From Osedax fenrisi (taxonomy: Eukaryota; Annelida; Polychaeta; Sabellida; Siboglinidae), in assembly GCA_964019155.1 (NCBI GenBank), contig OZ025243.1:14130944-14194943 (forward strand): 64,000 bases of DNA. Reading direction: 5' to 3'. Below are positions 1 through 12,600 of the stretch, in pieces. A model generated the notes under the pieces. The model searched no databases, was not told where the DNA came from, and worked only from the letters and a program-made list of their open reading frames with translations. A program made the translations under genes and the position numbers. The number at the start of each line of letters is the position of its first letter. Positions within the stretch are counted from its first letter, which is position 1.

Positions 1-480
1 GGTTAAGTTTTAATTTGTGTAGGTTTTTTAGCTGCATTACTTCTCGAGTTAGCCTATACAATTATATTTTCACTGTTGTGGTTAGGTTGGGTTAGGTTTT
101 AATTTGTGTAGATTTTTTTAGCTGCATTACTTCCCGAATTAGCATATAAAAGAATATTTATATATATTGTTATTTTAACAGTTGTGGTTAGGTTGGGTTA
201 AGTTTTAATTGTTGAAGGTTTTTTTTAGCTGCATTACTTCCAGAGTGAGCCCTATAAAAGCATATTTATTTATATTGTTATTTTCACAGTTGTGGTTAGG
301 TTGGGTTAAGTTATAATTTGTGTAGGTTTTTTTTAGCTGCATTACTTCCCGAGTGAGCCTGTTATTTTCACAGTTGTGGTTAGTTTGAGTTAAGTTTAAA
401 TATTGGTAGCTTTTTTTTAGCTACATTACTTCCCGAGTGAACCTATACAAGTATATTTTCACAGTTGTGGTTAGGTTGGG
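1..480 (+). repeat. tandem repeat, about five units of 84-107 bp
   Basis: Each unit carries GTGGTTAGGTTGGGTTA, then a T-rich stretch, then AGCTGCATTACTTC and a CGAGT(G/T)AGCC block. The GTGGTTAG core recurs near 80, 184, 291, 375 and 466. Units differ by small deletions, including loss of a TATTTATATTGTTA segment. The array is cut by the left window edge, so its full length is unknown. A single diverged unit lies near 46800-46930. No open frame of note. Confidence 0.85.
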
Positions 481-720
481 TTAAATACTTTTACTCATTA
501 GTAATAATATACCAAAGTAGTTAAAGTTTTGTTTTAATAAATACATTATGAAATTATCATTGTTTTTTTTCATTAAAATAAAAAAAAGATAAATAACGGC
601 CCACTGACTGCTAGAAAACATTATATAAAAATCTAAAAAAGACCCAATAGTCTCAACTAACCCATTACACCCACACCTAAAATAGTCTCATTCACTGGCA
701 ACGCCGGCCACCCACCCTAG

Positions 721-767
<47 letters not shown>

Positions 768-1088
768 TCATATGCAAATATATTAAATAAAAACTTAGAA
801 AAAACTATTGAAATACAATAATTAAATCAGTCAATAACAATATATCTGATCTCAATAAAGAATCTCAATAACCAATAATGTAAATTGTATAAAAAAAACT
901 ATTATTCTTTACGATTTAAAATAACAGATATTCAATGACACACATTCTAAAGAAAATTATGAATTTAATCAATATACAATATTATAGATATAGTATCTGA
1001 TAAAAATAAAAATATAAAAATAAATAAATACCATAGAATTGGTAAATTTAATAAAAATGATATAACAAATGTATCTAAAAATAGACCG
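481..1088. other. AT-rich interval without a gene
   Basis: Non-coding AT-rich sequence. It includes a (TA)n run at 724-764. The part nearest 1088 may belong to the 5' end of the following LINE, but no boundary can be seen. Confidence 0.6.
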
Positions 1089-1964
1089 ATGAAAATTATA
1101 CTTGATTCTGAAGAATCAAAATCAATATTAATCAGAAATTATTATAAATTAAAAAATACACCTTTTAATAAAATAGGAATATCTATTGAATGTAGTATAG
1201 AACAGCTTATTCAAAAGAGAGAATGTTTTAAAATAGCTAAAGCTACATTAGATACTATTTGTAAAGTTCAATTTATAAACAATGAATTTAAATTAATATA
1301 TAATAATACAGATAAAAAAATCTATAATACAATAACAAAATATTATAAATATAAATGAATCTTTTAAATATAGATGAATATAATGAAATACATTATAAAG
1401 ATACAAGCCAATCAATGATACTATTAAATATACGAAGTTTTAATAAAAATATAAATAAATTATTAAAATTTATCGATAACTTGACACATAAACCTGATAT
1501 TATTAACTGAAACCTGGCTTACTGATAAAGATTACCCACATATATTTCCCTAATTATAATATTTTTTATAAAAAATTAATATTATCCAATAAAAAGAGAG
1601 GCGGAGGTGTACTTATATTAGTTAGTAAATTGATAGAATGTTGCATCATTGAATACCTCTCTTGTTCTATAATGGATTATATTGATATTATATCAATTAC
1701 AATAATTATTAATTCTAATGATTTCAAAATTATATTATCTGTTTACAGTTCACCATATTACAATGGAAATGATTTTATTAATGTATTGTTTAACCCATTT
1801 CATAAATATATAGGTAGCTAAATGTATATGTGTGGTGATTATAATATTAATTTATTAAATAATAATTTATTATCTAACTTGTTTAAAAATATATTGATAA
1901 TAATAATTTATTAAATTATAATTTATTATCTAACTTTTTGTAAAAATATATTGATCCAAGTATA
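1089..1964 (+). pseudogene. LINE fragment B, 5' half: end of ORF1-like region and AP endonuclease (decayed)
   Basis: Three frames together read as the start of a CR1/Jockey-type retrotransposon. The first 89-residue frame (1089-1358) resembles the linker before the endonuclease of the LINE at 10.9-14.2 kb (shared KLKNTPFNK/KLKNTPYNK). From about 1360 it continues with LLNIRSFNKN, ETWLTDKD, GGGVLILVSK and CGDYNINLL. These match the LNxRS, ETW and GDFN motifs of the APE endonuclease that nicks the target. Several frameshifts and stops break it, so it is dead. It is interrupted at 1965 by a hAT element and resumes at 4294. A fragment of the same family as the minus-strand LINE at 36-38 kb is possible, given the similar AT-rich codon use. 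Confidence 0.8.
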
Positions 1965-1972
1965 CCTATAGG

Positions 1973-2201
1973 CAGAGCTGGGCACGATACTCAAAAAAAG
2001 TATAATAGATACAATTACAATTACACACTTTTTTCTTATATTAGATACAACTACAATTACTTTAAAAAAAATAATAGTAGATACAATTACAAATACAGAA
2101 TTTTCTTAGTAGATACATCTTAGTAGATACAAATACATTATAATTATATAAAATATATATAAACATATATATTTATAAATTATATAGATATATATTATAT
2201 C

Positions 2202-2245
<44 letters not shown>

Positions 2246-4285
2246 TCGATGTCGAATTTGATAGTACATATCAAGGTACATTACACGGAATAATATCCCG
2301 AAATGTTTGCTAGAAAGTGATTTTCTAGCAAGTTGTAGTGGGACCCCTTTTAAGTCACTATATTTCCCGAAAATTGTCGGAAAGTAATGGGATAACTCAC
2401 TACATTCTCTTAATTTATCAGCTGCCTTCTATACCCTTGACCATAATATCCTTATAAATGGACTATCCTCTATCGGAATATCTGGTACTTCATTCGATTG
2501 GTTCATCTCATACCTAACTGGTCATTTGTTTACGAAATTAGCATCAATTCACTAATTTCTAAACCTCGTAAAGTTACTCATGGAGTACCTCAAGGTATGC
2601 CCTTGGTTCACTCCTATTCAATATCAATCTACTTCCCTTATTTAAAATTATTGACAAATACCCCCACTATAGATCTATAGTCGACTATCACTCGTATACA
2701 GATGACATATTACACTGTAGATTGATAGACCCTAACAATGCAATACATTTACTTAACAACTGTATTACTGATATACATAACTGGAACGCCAACAACTCCT
2801 TATCACTAAACTGTCTTAAAACTGAATCATTGCATATTAAAACATCTACTACTATATTCCTTCCACCACAAATTACCATTAACAAGTTGAGTATTTCTTA
2901 TGCTAATAAAGTAAAAACTCTTGGTATATTAATCGACCCAACACTAAAATTTCACATTCCGACTAAATCACTATCACAGTCAATAAACTACATACTACAA
3001 AACTTACGAACAATAATACCCTTCATTAATTTGAATACTGCAATCTTCTCGCTACATCCCTCATTCTACCCCACATTGATTACTATAATTCCTGTCCCCA
3101 TAGGGACATATATGCCTCTTCACAATCTAATAAATAAACTCCAACGCCTTCAAAATACAGCTATCAGCTTTATATATTTTTCAACATAGCTAAACATTCC
3201 AGACAACATATATCTCTAAGAACCAACTTACATTGGCTGCCAATAAAATCCAGTATAATTTATAATATTTCACTCATCATACATGTATCTACTCACCATA
3301 ACACACCAGACTATCTCGCCAACTTTCTAAATTCCCAACATAACTATTTACAACATCAAAAATAAACAAATTCAAATTAAAAACTCCAGTTCTATCATAT
3401 TTAACATCTGCCCAACATAAATCTTTCTCCGTCCAGGCTACAAAAATCTGGAATGATCTACTTCACCATATCCGGTCAATTGACTCAACTGTTATACTCA
3501 ATTTAAATCTCAAAACATGCCGTTTTCTCAATAAATACATTAAAAAGCACGTCCGTATACATTAGGTGTATACATTAGTTGTAAACACGCTGGTATACCA
3601 GTGTTTATTTCATCTGAAATTATACTATGAGCCATTACATACTATAGAGAAATATACATTATTACAATATACTATTTTTCAACTCAAAATAATCAGCGAC
3701 CTTTAATTTCGAATGTTCAACACGAATATAGTAAATTATCAAATATACAAAAATTAAATTATTAATATATTATTAATTATTATTATTTAGATTAATCATA
3801 TTTATTAAAATGATTTTATCTTTCAAAGTAATATATAATTTTGAATTATAAATCAATTAGTATATAAAATATATTATATAAATGATGTCTTTGTTTTCAA
3901 TAAATGAATATAATGGATTTTGATAATATCACTATAATTGATATATCATAATTTTTAACAATGAATTAATTTCAATATTTACAAAAGATATTTGATTAAA
4001 AATATATTGATGATTTATATATATTAAAATTAATTTATAATATGATAATATAAAATATTGATACAAAATACATATGATGTCCAAATGATATATTATTTAA
4101 TAAAATGTATCTATTTAAATAATTGTCTTAGTAGATACGTATCGTAGATACTATTTATGACTAATAGATACGATTACAAATACTTTTATAATTTTTATAA
4201 TAGATACAAATACAAATACAAATGTATCTACGATACTGATTTTTTGCCTTAATAGATACTGTATCGGCGATACTGCCCAGCTCTG
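1973..4285 (+). mobile_element. hAT-type element, family 1, copy 1 (non-autonomous, carries LINE sequence)
   Basis: The left end starts CAGAGCTGGGCACGATAC and the right end finishes with the inverted counterpart GATACTGCCCAGCTCTG. It is flanked by a perfect 8-bp target duplication CCTATAGG (1965-1972 and 4286-4293). A CAG start and an 8-bp duplication are diagnostic of the hAT superfamily. Both ends carry many direct copies of TAGATAC, as expected for subterminal transposase-binding repeats. There is no transposase frame; instead the centre carries the 3' part of a LINE reverse transcriptase and a (TA)n run. It sits inside LINE fragment B, so it is the younger insertion. Confidence 0.93.
2406..3563 (+). 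pseudogene. LINE reverse-transcriptase 3' part carried inside hAT family 1, copy 1
   Basis: Broken frames read through the second half of a CR1/Jockey-type reverse transcriptase: LSAAF..LDHNILI (motif A region), THGVPQG (motif B), YTDD in place of YADD (motif C), LGILIDPTLKF, NKLQRLQNTA, then KIWNDLLHHIRSIDS and a C-terminal KTCRFLNKYIKKHVR. The longest open piece is 2722-3189. The catalytic YADD is altered and frames shift several times, so it is non-functional. The same segment recurs in copy 2 at 5430-6660, hence it travelled as cargo. Confidence 0.85.
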
Positions 4286-4293
4286 CCTATAGG

Positions 4294-4870
4294 TATATCC
4301 TATCCAATATAATTGATATGCCCACACAAATAAGTAGACAATATTTTAACAAACTGTTCTAATGTAATACGAAGTATAATACATACATATATTAGTGATT
4401 ATTCATTAATATTTTGTATTTTTAATTATAATTTATTTGTTAAAAGAAAGGCTCAATATACATATTCACGAAATATTAATGAATTCAATTTAAATAATCT
4501 AAAACTAGAACTAGGTATATCTATAGAATAAATTGGAATACCATTTTAAATAATCAGAATTGTTGTAAACTATATAATACATTTATTGATATATTAACTG
4601 ATATTATTAATAAGCACTTTCCTTTTGTTAAAAAATTAAATTGAATCACAATTTTAACCATGGCTCAATAATACATTAAATAATACATTAAAAAATGCAA
4701 TAAAAAAGAAAAATAAATTATACACATAAACAATTGTCTTGTCTATTTGACAAATTTATTTTTATACTTTTACGAAACTTTGAAGGTCGGGCGCAATGTC
4801 TAAAACTAAATAAAAATAAAATCAGAGAATTGTATTGTTCTTAGAATTCAAATCTATAAGAAAAAAACTA
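4294..4870 (+). pseudogene. LINE fragment B, continuation after the hAT insertion
   Basis: Directly after the target duplication the LINE resumes: YSRNINEFN, IDILTDIINKHFPF, FNPWLNNTLNNTLKNAIKKK. This matches the region between endonuclease and reverse transcriptase of the LINE at 10.9-14.2 kb (TYRNINKIN, LNKHAPLK, QPWFNSDLGKLKH). Stops and frameshifts are common. Similarity fades near 4870, where a short GC-richer stretch of unknown origin precedes the second hAT copy. Confidence 0.7.
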
Positions 4871-4942
4871 TCATTATTTTTTTATTATGAGATCACCCTT
4901 AGCGCACGTCGTGTGTCGCACGTATCTATGTGTACCAGTAGG

Positions 4943-5145
4943 CAGAGCTGGGCACGATACTCAAAAAGTGTATAATAGATACAATTACAATTACACACTT
5001 TTTTCTTATAATAGATACTACTACAAATACTTTAAAAAAAATAATAGTAGATACAATTACAAATACAGAATTGTCTTAGTAGATACATCTTAGTAGATAC
5101 AAATACATTATAATTATATAAAATATATATTAATATATAGATATC

Positions 5146-5212
<67 letters not shown>

Positions 5213-5225
5213 ATCATATAATATA

Positions 5226-5261
<36 letters not shown>

Positions 5262-7613
5262 TCGATGTCGAATTTGATAGTATTACATATCAAGGTACAT
5301 TATACGGAATAATATCACGAAATGTTTGCTAACAAATGATTTTCTAGCAAGTTATAGTGGGACCCCCTTTAATTTACTATATTTCCCAAAAATGTTAGGA
5401 AAGTAATTGGGTAACAATTGTGTTAACATTCTCCTTAATTTATCAGCTGCCTTATAGTATACCCTTTATATTGACCTTATTTCATTATAAATGGACTATC
5501 CTCTATCGGTATATAATATCTGGTATACCAGTATACTTCACTAGATTAGGTCATCTCATACCTATAGGTTATAGTTATAACTGGTCATTTTTTTTAACCA
5601 AATTAGCATAAATTCACTAATTTATAAATCTCGTAAAGTTACTCATAGAGTACCTCAATGCTCCGTCCTTGGTTCACTCCTATTCAATATCAATCTACTT
5701 CCCTTATTTAAAATTATTAACAAATATCCCACTATAGATCTATAGTCGACTATAACTCGTATACAGATTACATACATATACATTGTAGATTGATAGACGC
5801 TAGCAATGCAATACATTTACTTGACAACTGTATTACTGATATAAATAACTCCTTATCACTAAACTGTCTTAAAACTGAATCATTGCATATTAAAATATCT
5901 ACTACTATATTCCTTCCACCACAAATTACCATTAACTATTTGAGTATTTCTAATGCAAATAAAGTAAAACCTCTTGGTATATTAATCGACCCAACACTAC
6001 AATTTCACATTCCGACTAAATCACTATCACAGTATTTAATTACAATTACAATTACAGTTAACTACATACCTACTACAAAACTTATGAACAATAATACCCT
6101 TAATTAATTGTAATACTGCAATCTTCTCGCTAGGTCTTCTCCTACATCCCTCATTCGACCCCACATTGATTACTGCAATTCCTGTCCCTATAGGGACATA
6201 TATGCATCCTCACAAACTAATAAATAAACTCAACCGCCTTCAAAATACAGCTATCAGATGTATATTCAACATAGCTAAATATTCCAGACAACATATATCT
6301 CCTCTAAGAACCAAATTACATTGGCTGCAAATAAAATCTAGTATAATTTATAATATTTCACTCACCATACATTTATCTACTCACCATAGCACACCAGACT
6401 ATCTCGACAACTTACTAATTCGAGTTAGTGAGATCCAAACATAACTATTTGCGAACAAAAAAAAATAAACAAATTAAAATTAAAAATTCCAGTTCAATCA
6501 TATTTAACATCTGCATATCATAAATCTTTCTCCGTCCATGCTCCAAAAATCTGGAATAATCTATTTCACCATATCCGGTCAATTGACTCAACTATAATAC
6601 TCTAAGTTAAATCTCGCATACCATTTTCTCAATAAATACATTAAAAAACACGTCCGAAAACTTCCATAAAGAAGTTGATGGAAGTGCTTAAACCAATTAG
6701 GTAACTTGTAACAAGTAACTAAAATGATAGTTAACTTGCTAGAAAATAACTTTCTAGCAAACATTTCCGGACATTATTTCCGGAAAAACTGGTTGTGGGA
6801 TACCCCTTTTAAAAGGACATATTACATATTTACACATTATAACGTATTCTTCAATAGATGATATAAAATAAATTTGTTGACATTTAATGACATTTAATGA
6901 TACCCACGATGAATCTTTTAGTGTATACACTGATTGTACACATGCTGGTATACCAGCGTTTATTTCATCTGAAATTATAATATGAGCCATTACAGACTAT
7001 AGAGAAATATACATTATTACAATATACTATTTTTCAACTACAAATAATCAGCGACCTTTACTTTCGAATGTTCGACACGAATATAGTAAATTATCAAATA
7101 TACAACATTATTAATATATTATTAATTATTGTTATTTAGAATTAATCATATTTATTAATATGATTTTATCTTTCAAAGTAATACATAATTTTGAATTATA
7201 AATCAATTAGTATATAAAATATATTATCAAAATAATGTCTTTGTTTTCAATAAATGTATATAATGGTTTTTGAGAATATCACTATATCATAATTTTTAAC
7301 AATGAATTAATTTAAATATTTACAAAAGATATTTGATTACAAATATATTGATGATTTATATATATTAAAATTAATTTATAATATGATAATATAAAATACA
7401 TATAATGTCCAAATGATATATTATTTAATAAAAGGTATCTGTTTACATAATTTTCTTAGTAGATACGTATCGTAGATACTATTTATGATTAATAGATACG
7501 ATTACAAATACTTTTATAATTGTTATAATAGATACAAATACAAAGACAAATGTATCTACGATACTGATTTTTTACCTTAATAGATACTGTATCGACGATA
7601 CTGCCCAGCTCTG
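4943..7613 (+). mobile_element. hAT-type element, family 1, copy 2
   Basis: It has the same ends as copy 1 (CAGAGCTGGGCACGATAC at left; GATACTGCCCAGCTCTG at right) and the same TAGATAC-rich flanks, (TA)n core and LINE cargo. It is longer because it keeps about 270 bp near 6660-6935 that copy 1 has lost. That segment contains an inverted copy of the sequence around 5310-5360 (TTTCTAGCAAACATTTCC). The flanking octamers differ (CCAGTAGG at left, TATGTATG at right), so no target duplication is left. Confidence 0.88.
5430..6660 (+). pseudogene. LINE reverse-transcriptase 3' part carried inside hAT family 1, copy 2
   Basis: Collinear with the cargo of copy 1, with extra frameshifts. It shows CLKTESLHIKISTTIFLPP, LGILIDPTLQFHIPTKS, NKLNRLQNTAIRC, RQHISPLRTKLHWLQ and a C-terminal LNKYIKKHVRK. 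Longest open pieces are 5790-6107 and 6166-6444. It is a remnant with no intact catalytic core. Confidence 0.82.
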
Positions 7614-7794
7614 TATGTATGTATATGCTGAACATTCTAAACATACACACATGTGGACGTATACGTATACGTCTATAGACTAGGCCACTATACGACTGTA
7701 CTACTTGACTGGACTAGTGTACTAGTGTACTGTAGTAGATTAGTACACTACACTAGTCTATAGAACAGTTATAACGTATAGTAACGGTTATAAC
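7614..7794. other. palindrome-rich non-coding stretch
   Basis: Contains alternating GTATAC, CTAGTGTACTAGTG and TAGTACACTACACTAG runs that fold on themselves. No frame is convincing on either strand. By position it would be intron or 3' sequence of the minus-strand gene. Confidence 0.5.
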
Positions 7795-8318
7795 CTTTAG
7801 GTGGTAGCTAGCTTTGTGTAACGCATCTTGTCCGGCGTCCAGTATACGATTCTCTTCCTTGATGTTGCCGAATAGAGCTGACGCTACTTTAAGTTCCCTA
7901 GTAGGTGAGATGATAGCGTAGAAGTAGTGCACGGGGAGTGATGGAGTGCGCTGGAGTGCGCTGGAGTGGGGAGTGCGGGTTATTGTGTAGAGTTATTGCG
8001 GAGTGCGATGATTTAAGGAGTGGGGGAGTGGGATGAGGGTTAATGAGAAGTTTGAGGAAGTGGGAGTGTGTGTATCTTAGTAGTGATGGTATGGGGTGTG
8101 GCGAATCTGAAGTGTTGTGGGTGGGGGTTAAGGTACACTTGTAAATCATGTCATCATGATTCACGTCGATATTTAATTTGTAATCAAATAAAGCTCAAAT
8201 TAAATAACCCATATAGATAATATCTATATAGATATATATATATTAGATATATATTTTTTATTTCATAATTAGTATACCACATATAATTATATATAGTATA
8301 CTATATATATGTACTATA

Positions 8319-8381
<63 letters not shown>

Positions 8382-9574
8382 TAGAATTATACTATATATA
8401 GTATAATTATTAATTTGAATCGTAATATTTTCATTCTAATTCAGACGTAATTTAAATATTTATATCGTAATAATATACCAACACGTGTTGGCATATTATG
8501 TATAATGTACAATGTACATTGATAGTTTTCACTAATATTATAGTTATTGAAGATATCTTCAAATAACTCGTATGAGTTAATTGTAATATTAATATATTTA
8601 ATTAATTCCGATTTACTATTTTCAGGATAATTTATTAGAAAGAATGTAAAAATCTAAATATAATCTTAATCTTAAGATTAAGAGATGTAATAATGGATAT
8701 ATAGAATTTGTGTTACTCTATTGAATATAAAATGAGAACGATGGTGACAGGTCATATCCTTATTAGGGAATATTAACATTGTGTGGGCTTAGAGTGTATT
8801 ATCAATAATAATGGAAGTTTGTTGTTTGAAGGTTAGGAGTACAGTACATTCCACATGTTATATATATAGGTTATAAGCTTAGTTATGCGTGTATACCGTC
8901 TATAGACGTATATACGTGCGCGCGTATGTACACGCTTGTGTTCACTAACTCCAGCTGCGTGAAGGTGCTATTCCTTAACTTGAAAACCGCCTGTTTTAGG
9001 CGCAGTCCCTTCCATTTCAACTTGTCTAACTTGCGAGATTTACGGCTCAGCTCTTTTCTGACCATCGCGCGATTAAGATCCTAAAATGGCGGACGTCGCG
9101 GTGATGACTCATACAGTTCGCGTTATATGTAGAACGGGTGATATAAATAGGAGTTATGAGTCATTATAGCCTACAATTAGTGTATATTAATCACGTATTA
9201 TCTATAGGAAAACAAATATATTTTTGAAAAATGTAATAACCTATAGTCCTATATTTTAATGTTACATATAATCAATGCCATAGTTAACACGTGATAAATA
9301 GGAACGAGGAGAATCCTTGACAATACTAACCATAATAACATTTTAAGGAACTATAAATAGATATATCGCATACGATTAACCTATTATAACAGTGACTTAA
9401 CTTCGTAACCTATGACCTTATAATTATAGTTATATGTTAACCTTATTGATTTGATGAACGGTCAGACTGGTTGTTCTCCGTAGCTCAGAGCCGTGGCCAA
9501 TCAGCATCGAGGAAGGCGACATGTCACTCATTAGTCGTTTCGTATCAGTTATTACCTAATAACGTAAATTGGAA

Positions 9575-9608
<34 letters not shown>

Positions 9609-12600
9609 TATATAGTATACTATATACATAATATAGTACTATATATCATACTATACTATACATTATTACTGAATTACGTAATAGTAAGACAAATGTTACG
9701 TAATCAACGTGCATGTATGTGAACACAGGGGTAGCGCGTTGATATAGTTATATAATTAGTTATAATATTGTTAATATAGTTATATAATGGTTAGGTTTGC
9801 ATTTGGATTTTCTTTCTGGTTCGTGTTTTATTCTATATCATAATATAATTAAAACAGTGTATCTATATATTATACCTATCTTTCATTATAATAGTATACG
9901 AGTATCTATAAATTGTATACCAAAGCACTTTTAGCCCAAATCCCTATGTATCTACTAGGTATATCTACGTAGGTATATGACCTAAGTAGTTATGCCCTAA
10001 GTAGTTATGCCCTAAGTAGTTATGCCCTAAGTAGTTATGCCCTAAGTAGTTATGCCCTAAGTAGTTATACCCTAAGTAGTTATGCCCTAAGTAGTTATGC
10101 CCTAAGTAGTTATGCCCTAAGTAGTTATGCCCTAAGTAGATATGCCCTAAGTAGTTATGCCCTAAGTAGTTATGCCCTAAGTAGTTATGCCCTAAGTAGT
10201 TATGCCCTAAGTAGTTATGCCCTAAGTAGTTATGCCCTAAGTAGTTATGCCCTAAGTAGTTATGCCCTAAGTAGTTATGCCCTAAGTAGTTATGCCCTAA
10301 GTAGTTATGCCCTAAGTAGTTATGCCCTAAGTAGTTATGCCCTAAGTAGTTATACCCTAAGTAGTTATGCCCTAAGTAGTTATGCCCTAAGTAGTTATGC
10401 CCTAAGTAGTTATGTCCTAAGTAGTTATGCCCTAAGTAGTTATGCCCTAAGTAGTTATGCCCTAAGTAGATATGCCCTAAGTAGTTATGCCCTAAGTAGT
10501 TATGCCCTAAGTAGTTATGCCCTAAGTAGTTATGCCCTAAGTAGTTATGCCCTAAGTAGTTATGCCCTAAGTAGTTATGCCCTAAGTAGTTATGCCCTAA
10601 GTAGATATGCCCTAAGTAGTTATGCCCTAAGTAGTTATGCCCTAAGTAGTTATGCCCTAAGTAGTTATGCCCTAAGTAGTTATGCCCTAAGTAGTTATGC
10701 CCTAAGTAGTTATGCCCTAAGTAGTTATACCCTAAGTAGTTATGCCCTAAGTAGTTATGCCCTAAGTAGTTATGCCCTAAGTAGTTATGTCCTAAGTAGT
10801 TATGCCCTAAGTAAGTATGCCCTAAGTAGTTATGTCCTAAGTAGTTATGCCCTAAGTAGTTATGCCCTAAGTAGTTATGCCCTAAGTAGTTACACCCTAA
10901 ACCCTACACCCTAACATGAATCGCACATACATAAACAAACTACTAACTGATTTAAATATAAATAAAAACACTGTTGCACTTGTGTCTTTCGGGAACACCA
11001 GCTGCTTCATCACATTCACAACTTACACAGCTAAATACTACTTCACAAATCTAAATTTTAAATTAAAAAATACACCATATAACAAACTATTCATACACAA
11101 TTTACTGACACCTATTCAGATCCGCCAAAAAAACATTTATTACCATGCAGTTAAATCTGGGAAACTGGATGGTTACAAATGCGTTTTAAATCTAGAGAAT
11201 GACACCTACGAATTAAGACTTAGACGTACTGATAACACGACTGACTGGAAAAACAAACCACTGATACCGACTGACACACAAAAAATTGAATGGCAAAATT
11301 CCCTAAACTCATTTAAATTTGATCGAACAAAAAATACGAACAAAACGACATGACTATCATCCAATGCAAACTTACTGACCACACTGATAAATGCTAGATC
11401 TATATCAAAAAATATTGACTTAATAATTTCATACATATCTAGTAAACCTTACAATATTATAGCTTTGACTGAAACTTGGCTGAATGCTAAAAATAAAATA
11501 ATCCCTGCCGAACTTGAAAATTTAGGTTACACCATGATATCTAAAAATAGAGATGATGGAAGAAATGCCGGTGGTGTTGCTTTGTTAATACAAAAAGACA
11601 TCATCGTCACATCATCCAAAGTCTACCAATCGACTAACTGTGACTTACTACTTACAAAAATAAAACATAACAATCTTTCACTGTCCCTACTTCTGATATA
11701 TAGACCACCAAATAATGATTACCGTTCCTTCATTACTGACTTTACTGACATTATACATGACCACTCTACCGAAAATCTTTTAATACTTGGAGATTTTAAC
11801 TTTCACGTAAATACGGACTTACTACATCACTATAAATTCAAAATGACTTACAATGAACTAAACCTCACTCAACATGTAAACTTCCCAACGCACATTCATG
11901 GAAATACCCTTGACTTAATTCTAACCTTCACTGACTCTAAACTGTTAAACAAACCCCCTGTCAGACATACTTTACTTACTGACCATTATTCCATTGATTT
12001 CACCATTACAATGCCATACACTACACCTAAACGAACAACAGTCACATACAGAAACATCAACAAAATAAACTATGATGACTTTAAAAACGATATAAATAAA
12101 TCAGTTATTTCATGTCACTTAACAGCCTACTCACTAACTGAATTACTAACAGACTTACTCAACAAACATGCACCACTTAAAACTAACTACTTAACCAAAC
12201 ACGATAACCAGCCCTGGTTTAACTCAGATCTAGGGAAATTGAAACATATTTTTAGAACTCAAAATAATAAATATTTAAAACACCCAACAATAATTAACCG
12301 AACTCAACTGCAGAAATCCAGATACACTTACAGAACACTTTTAAATCAAACCAAAACAGACTACATTAAAAACAAAATAAACCATTCACAACATGACTAC
12401 AAGAAACTATTCAACATTACCAAAACACTTTTAGGCAAGAAAAATAAAATAAGTCTTCCCACTACAAATCTAGATAAAACACTCTGCACTAGATTTGGTG
12501 ATTTTTTCTCTGAAAAAGTAGAAAAACTTTGCTATAATCTAGATTTACAACGACAATTACTACCAACTGATACGACAATCCTAACTACAACCTGCAAACA

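Noticed and set aside
5032..5262. Open frames made of repeated Tyr-Ile (also near 15.2, 17.3, 18.9, 21.0, 24.7 and 33.1 kb)
   Set aside because: Translations of (TA)n arrays without codon-usage or splice support.
7898..8164. 88-residue minus-strand frame rich in His, Pro and Ser
   Set aside because: Low-complexity CACTCC repeat in front of a splice acceptor; no family features.
9979..10890. CRISPR-like regular array
   Set aside because: Pure 15-bp tandem repeat with no spacers, in eukaryotic DNA.
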